From JBBDIP01 sp964602455 (lineage in GTDB: Bacteria; Bacillota; Sulfobacillia; Fermentithermobacillales; Fermentithermobacillaceae): DNA of 21,781 nt. Position 1 is the stretch's first letter; every line of letters starts with the position of its first letter. The translations under genes and the position numbers were made by a program. Below are positions 21,107 through 21,781 of this stretch, in pieces. Location: the NCBI GenBank assembly GCA_964602455.1, contig CAZRRG010000033.1:1-21781 (forward strand). Direction: 5' to 3'. The notes under the pieces are model-generated. The model was not told the DNA's origin, did no database searches, and saw nothing but the letters and a program-made list of their open reading frames with translations.

Positions 21107-21568
21107 ATGCCTGACAGCATTGAAGCGCTGCAGCTTCTGCCTCCTGGGACTACTCTGCGAGAACGCCTGTCGCAGTTAGTGGGACAGCCGGTGACCGTTT
21201 ACCTGAAGGGTGTCCATGCTCACTTGGCGGTTATGCCTGCCCATTCGGGGTGGCCGACCCCTCCTCAGATGACCGCGCCGCCCTGGTGCCCGCCGGGGCC
21301 TGGACCGGGTCCTTGCCCGCCCAGCCCGCCTGCGCCCCCCTGCCCGCCTACGCCGGGACCGGCTCCGTGTCCTGGCCCAGGCATGATGGGTACGACAGTC
21401 GTGAACGGCGTCCTGGTTGCTGCCGGCGGAGACTATCTGGTTGTGCGCGTGAGCGGCGACATGTGTCCTCCCATGGGTCCGAACATGGGCGGCAACATGG
21501 GGCTCCTCGACGTGCTCATTCCCTACAGCGCCGTCGGCCTCATTGTCCCTGGCATGATGAAGGGCTAG
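21107..21568 (+). CDS. Small protein with Sm-like/spore-coat-like halves split by a Pro/Cys-rich insert
   Basis: I cannot assign a firm family. The 153-residue product starts with TTLRERLSQLVGQPVTVYLKG (16-35). It then has a 45-residue tract dominated by Pro, Gly and Cys (about 50-92, with CPPGPGPGPC and PPAPPCPP), and ends with VNGVLVAAGGDYLVVRVSG (99-117) and LLDVLIPYSAVGLIVPG (133-149). The outer parts read like the strand pattern of small beta-barrel proteins seen in Bacillota coat proteins ('L.GQ.V.V....G.L......Y.V......IP...I..I'), with the insert in the first long loop. No signal peptide is visible. TTG codons at 21089 and 21098 are possible starts, but ATG 21107 with GGAGGG ten bases before it is preferred. 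It lies between two GH4 genes without an obvious link to them. Confidence 0.75.
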   Translation: MPDSIEALQLLPPGTTLRERLSQLVGQPVTVYLKGVHAHLAVMPAHSGWPTPPQMTAPPWCPPGPGPGPCPPSPPAPPCPPTPGPAPCPGPGMMGTTVVNGVLVAAGGDYLVVRVSGDMCPPMGPNMGGNMGLLDVLIPYSAVGLIVPGMMKG

Positions 21569-21591
21569 GCCGCTTGAGGGAATCACGTGAT

Positions 21592-21619
21592 AAGGCCCGG
21601 AACTGCCGTCCCGGGCCTT
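21592..21619. terminator. Hairpin between convergent genes
   Basis: AAGGCCCGG (21592-21600) pairs with CCGGGCCTT (21611-21619) across a ten-base loop. It lies between the convergent stops at 21568 and 21638. There is no real T-run on either side, so termination is plausible but not certain. Confidence 0.55.
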
Positions 21620-21637
21620 CCTCCATGTCTGACCAGG

Positions 21638-21781
21638 TTACTTTCTGAACTGGGGCAGGTACCTCTCGTGGGCATCCAGGTAGGCGTCCAGGAGGTGCCA
21701 CGCGGTCTCGCGAGAGCCAACCAGCGGGTGGCAGGTCAAGGCCTCCAGAGCGTCGCGTCGCGAGCCCGATAGAGCCGCCTC
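21638..21781 (-). CDS. Second GH4 glycosidase, C-terminal fragment (cut by the window edge)
   Basis: On the minus strand, an open frame from the window edge to TAA (21640-21638) encodes 47 residues with no start in the window. Its sequence includes ALEALTCHPLVGSRETAW and ends HERYLPQFRK. This aligns clearly with the end of the GH4 protein at 19558-20877 (ALFALLNHPLVPGADAA and NRQYLPQFEGK). HPLV and the terminal RYLPQF are typical of GH4 C-termini. It is therefore a paralogue on the same strand, about 760 bases upstream of the first, with the Pro/Cys-rich gene inserted between them on the opposite strand. Confidence 0.88.
   Translation of the reverse strand, partial: EAALSGSRRDALEALTCHPLVGSRETAWHLLDAYLDAHERYLPQFRK

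Overview
The window is GC-rich bacterial DNA, densely packed, with strong Shine-Dalgarno sites (GGAGG type), frequent GTG and TTG starts, and several extended -10 (TGnTATAAT-like) promoters. The gene content (Rex, Gx-transporter/HepS-like protein, HspR-DnaK-GrpE, methylmalonyl/propionyl-CoA carboxyltransferase genes with MeaB, GH4 glycosidases, a possible spore-coat-like small protein) fits a GC-rich member of the Bacillota (clostridial or Limnochordia/Symbiobacterium-like). No rRNA or tRNA gene is present to settle the taxonomy, so this placement is inference.

Layout. 36-824: a LolD/MacB-type ABC ATPase whose partners probably lie left of the window. 878-1297 (-): a small membrane-anchored protein of unknown function. 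1386-2141: lgt. 2228-4843: a large PAS-GAF-HD-GYP-GAF-GGDEF protein that could both make and degrade c-di-GMP. 4887-6146: cca, apparently leaderless. It overlaps a Gx-transporter/HepS-like membrane protein (6143-6661), which is followed by rex (6716-7345) and a clear intrinsic terminator.

7544-11279: a methylmalonyl/propionyl-CoA block made of carboxyltransferase, a small epsilon-like subunit, biotin carrier, a 28-bp perfect palindrome, a stand-alone B12-binding mutase subunit and the MeaB GTPase. The mutase catalytic subunit, the epimerase, a biotin carboxylase and a membrane decarboxylase subunit are not in the window. 11280-11650 is a gene-free stretch with a 10-bp tandem repeat and several hairpins. 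11651-14493 holds two FtsX/LolCE-like permeases with no adjacent ATPase; the second carries eleven 15-bp repeats in its external domain.

14494-14902 is gene-free. It holds a terminator and then an unusual array of five 32-bp units, each built round a small hairpin. 14903-17977 is a heat-shock operon, hspR-dnaK-grpE, with the repressor gene first and no dnaJ. 17978-18515 is gene-free and full of repeats: a duplicated segment, a 14-bp-arm inverted repeat, and at least five copies of a GGTCA-N5-TGACC dyad. On the minus strand, 20877-18516 encodes a GH4 phospho-glycosidase followed by a BadF/NagK-type sugar kinase. 21107-21568 (+) encodes a small protein with a Pro/Cys-rich insert, and the window ends inside a second GH4 gene (minus strand, C-terminal 47 codons).

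Most genes are conventional. The less explained material is the two repeat-rich intergenic regions (14631-14790 and 17969-18502), the intragenic minisatellite, the palindrome at 9811-9838, and the Pro/Cys-interrupted small protein.
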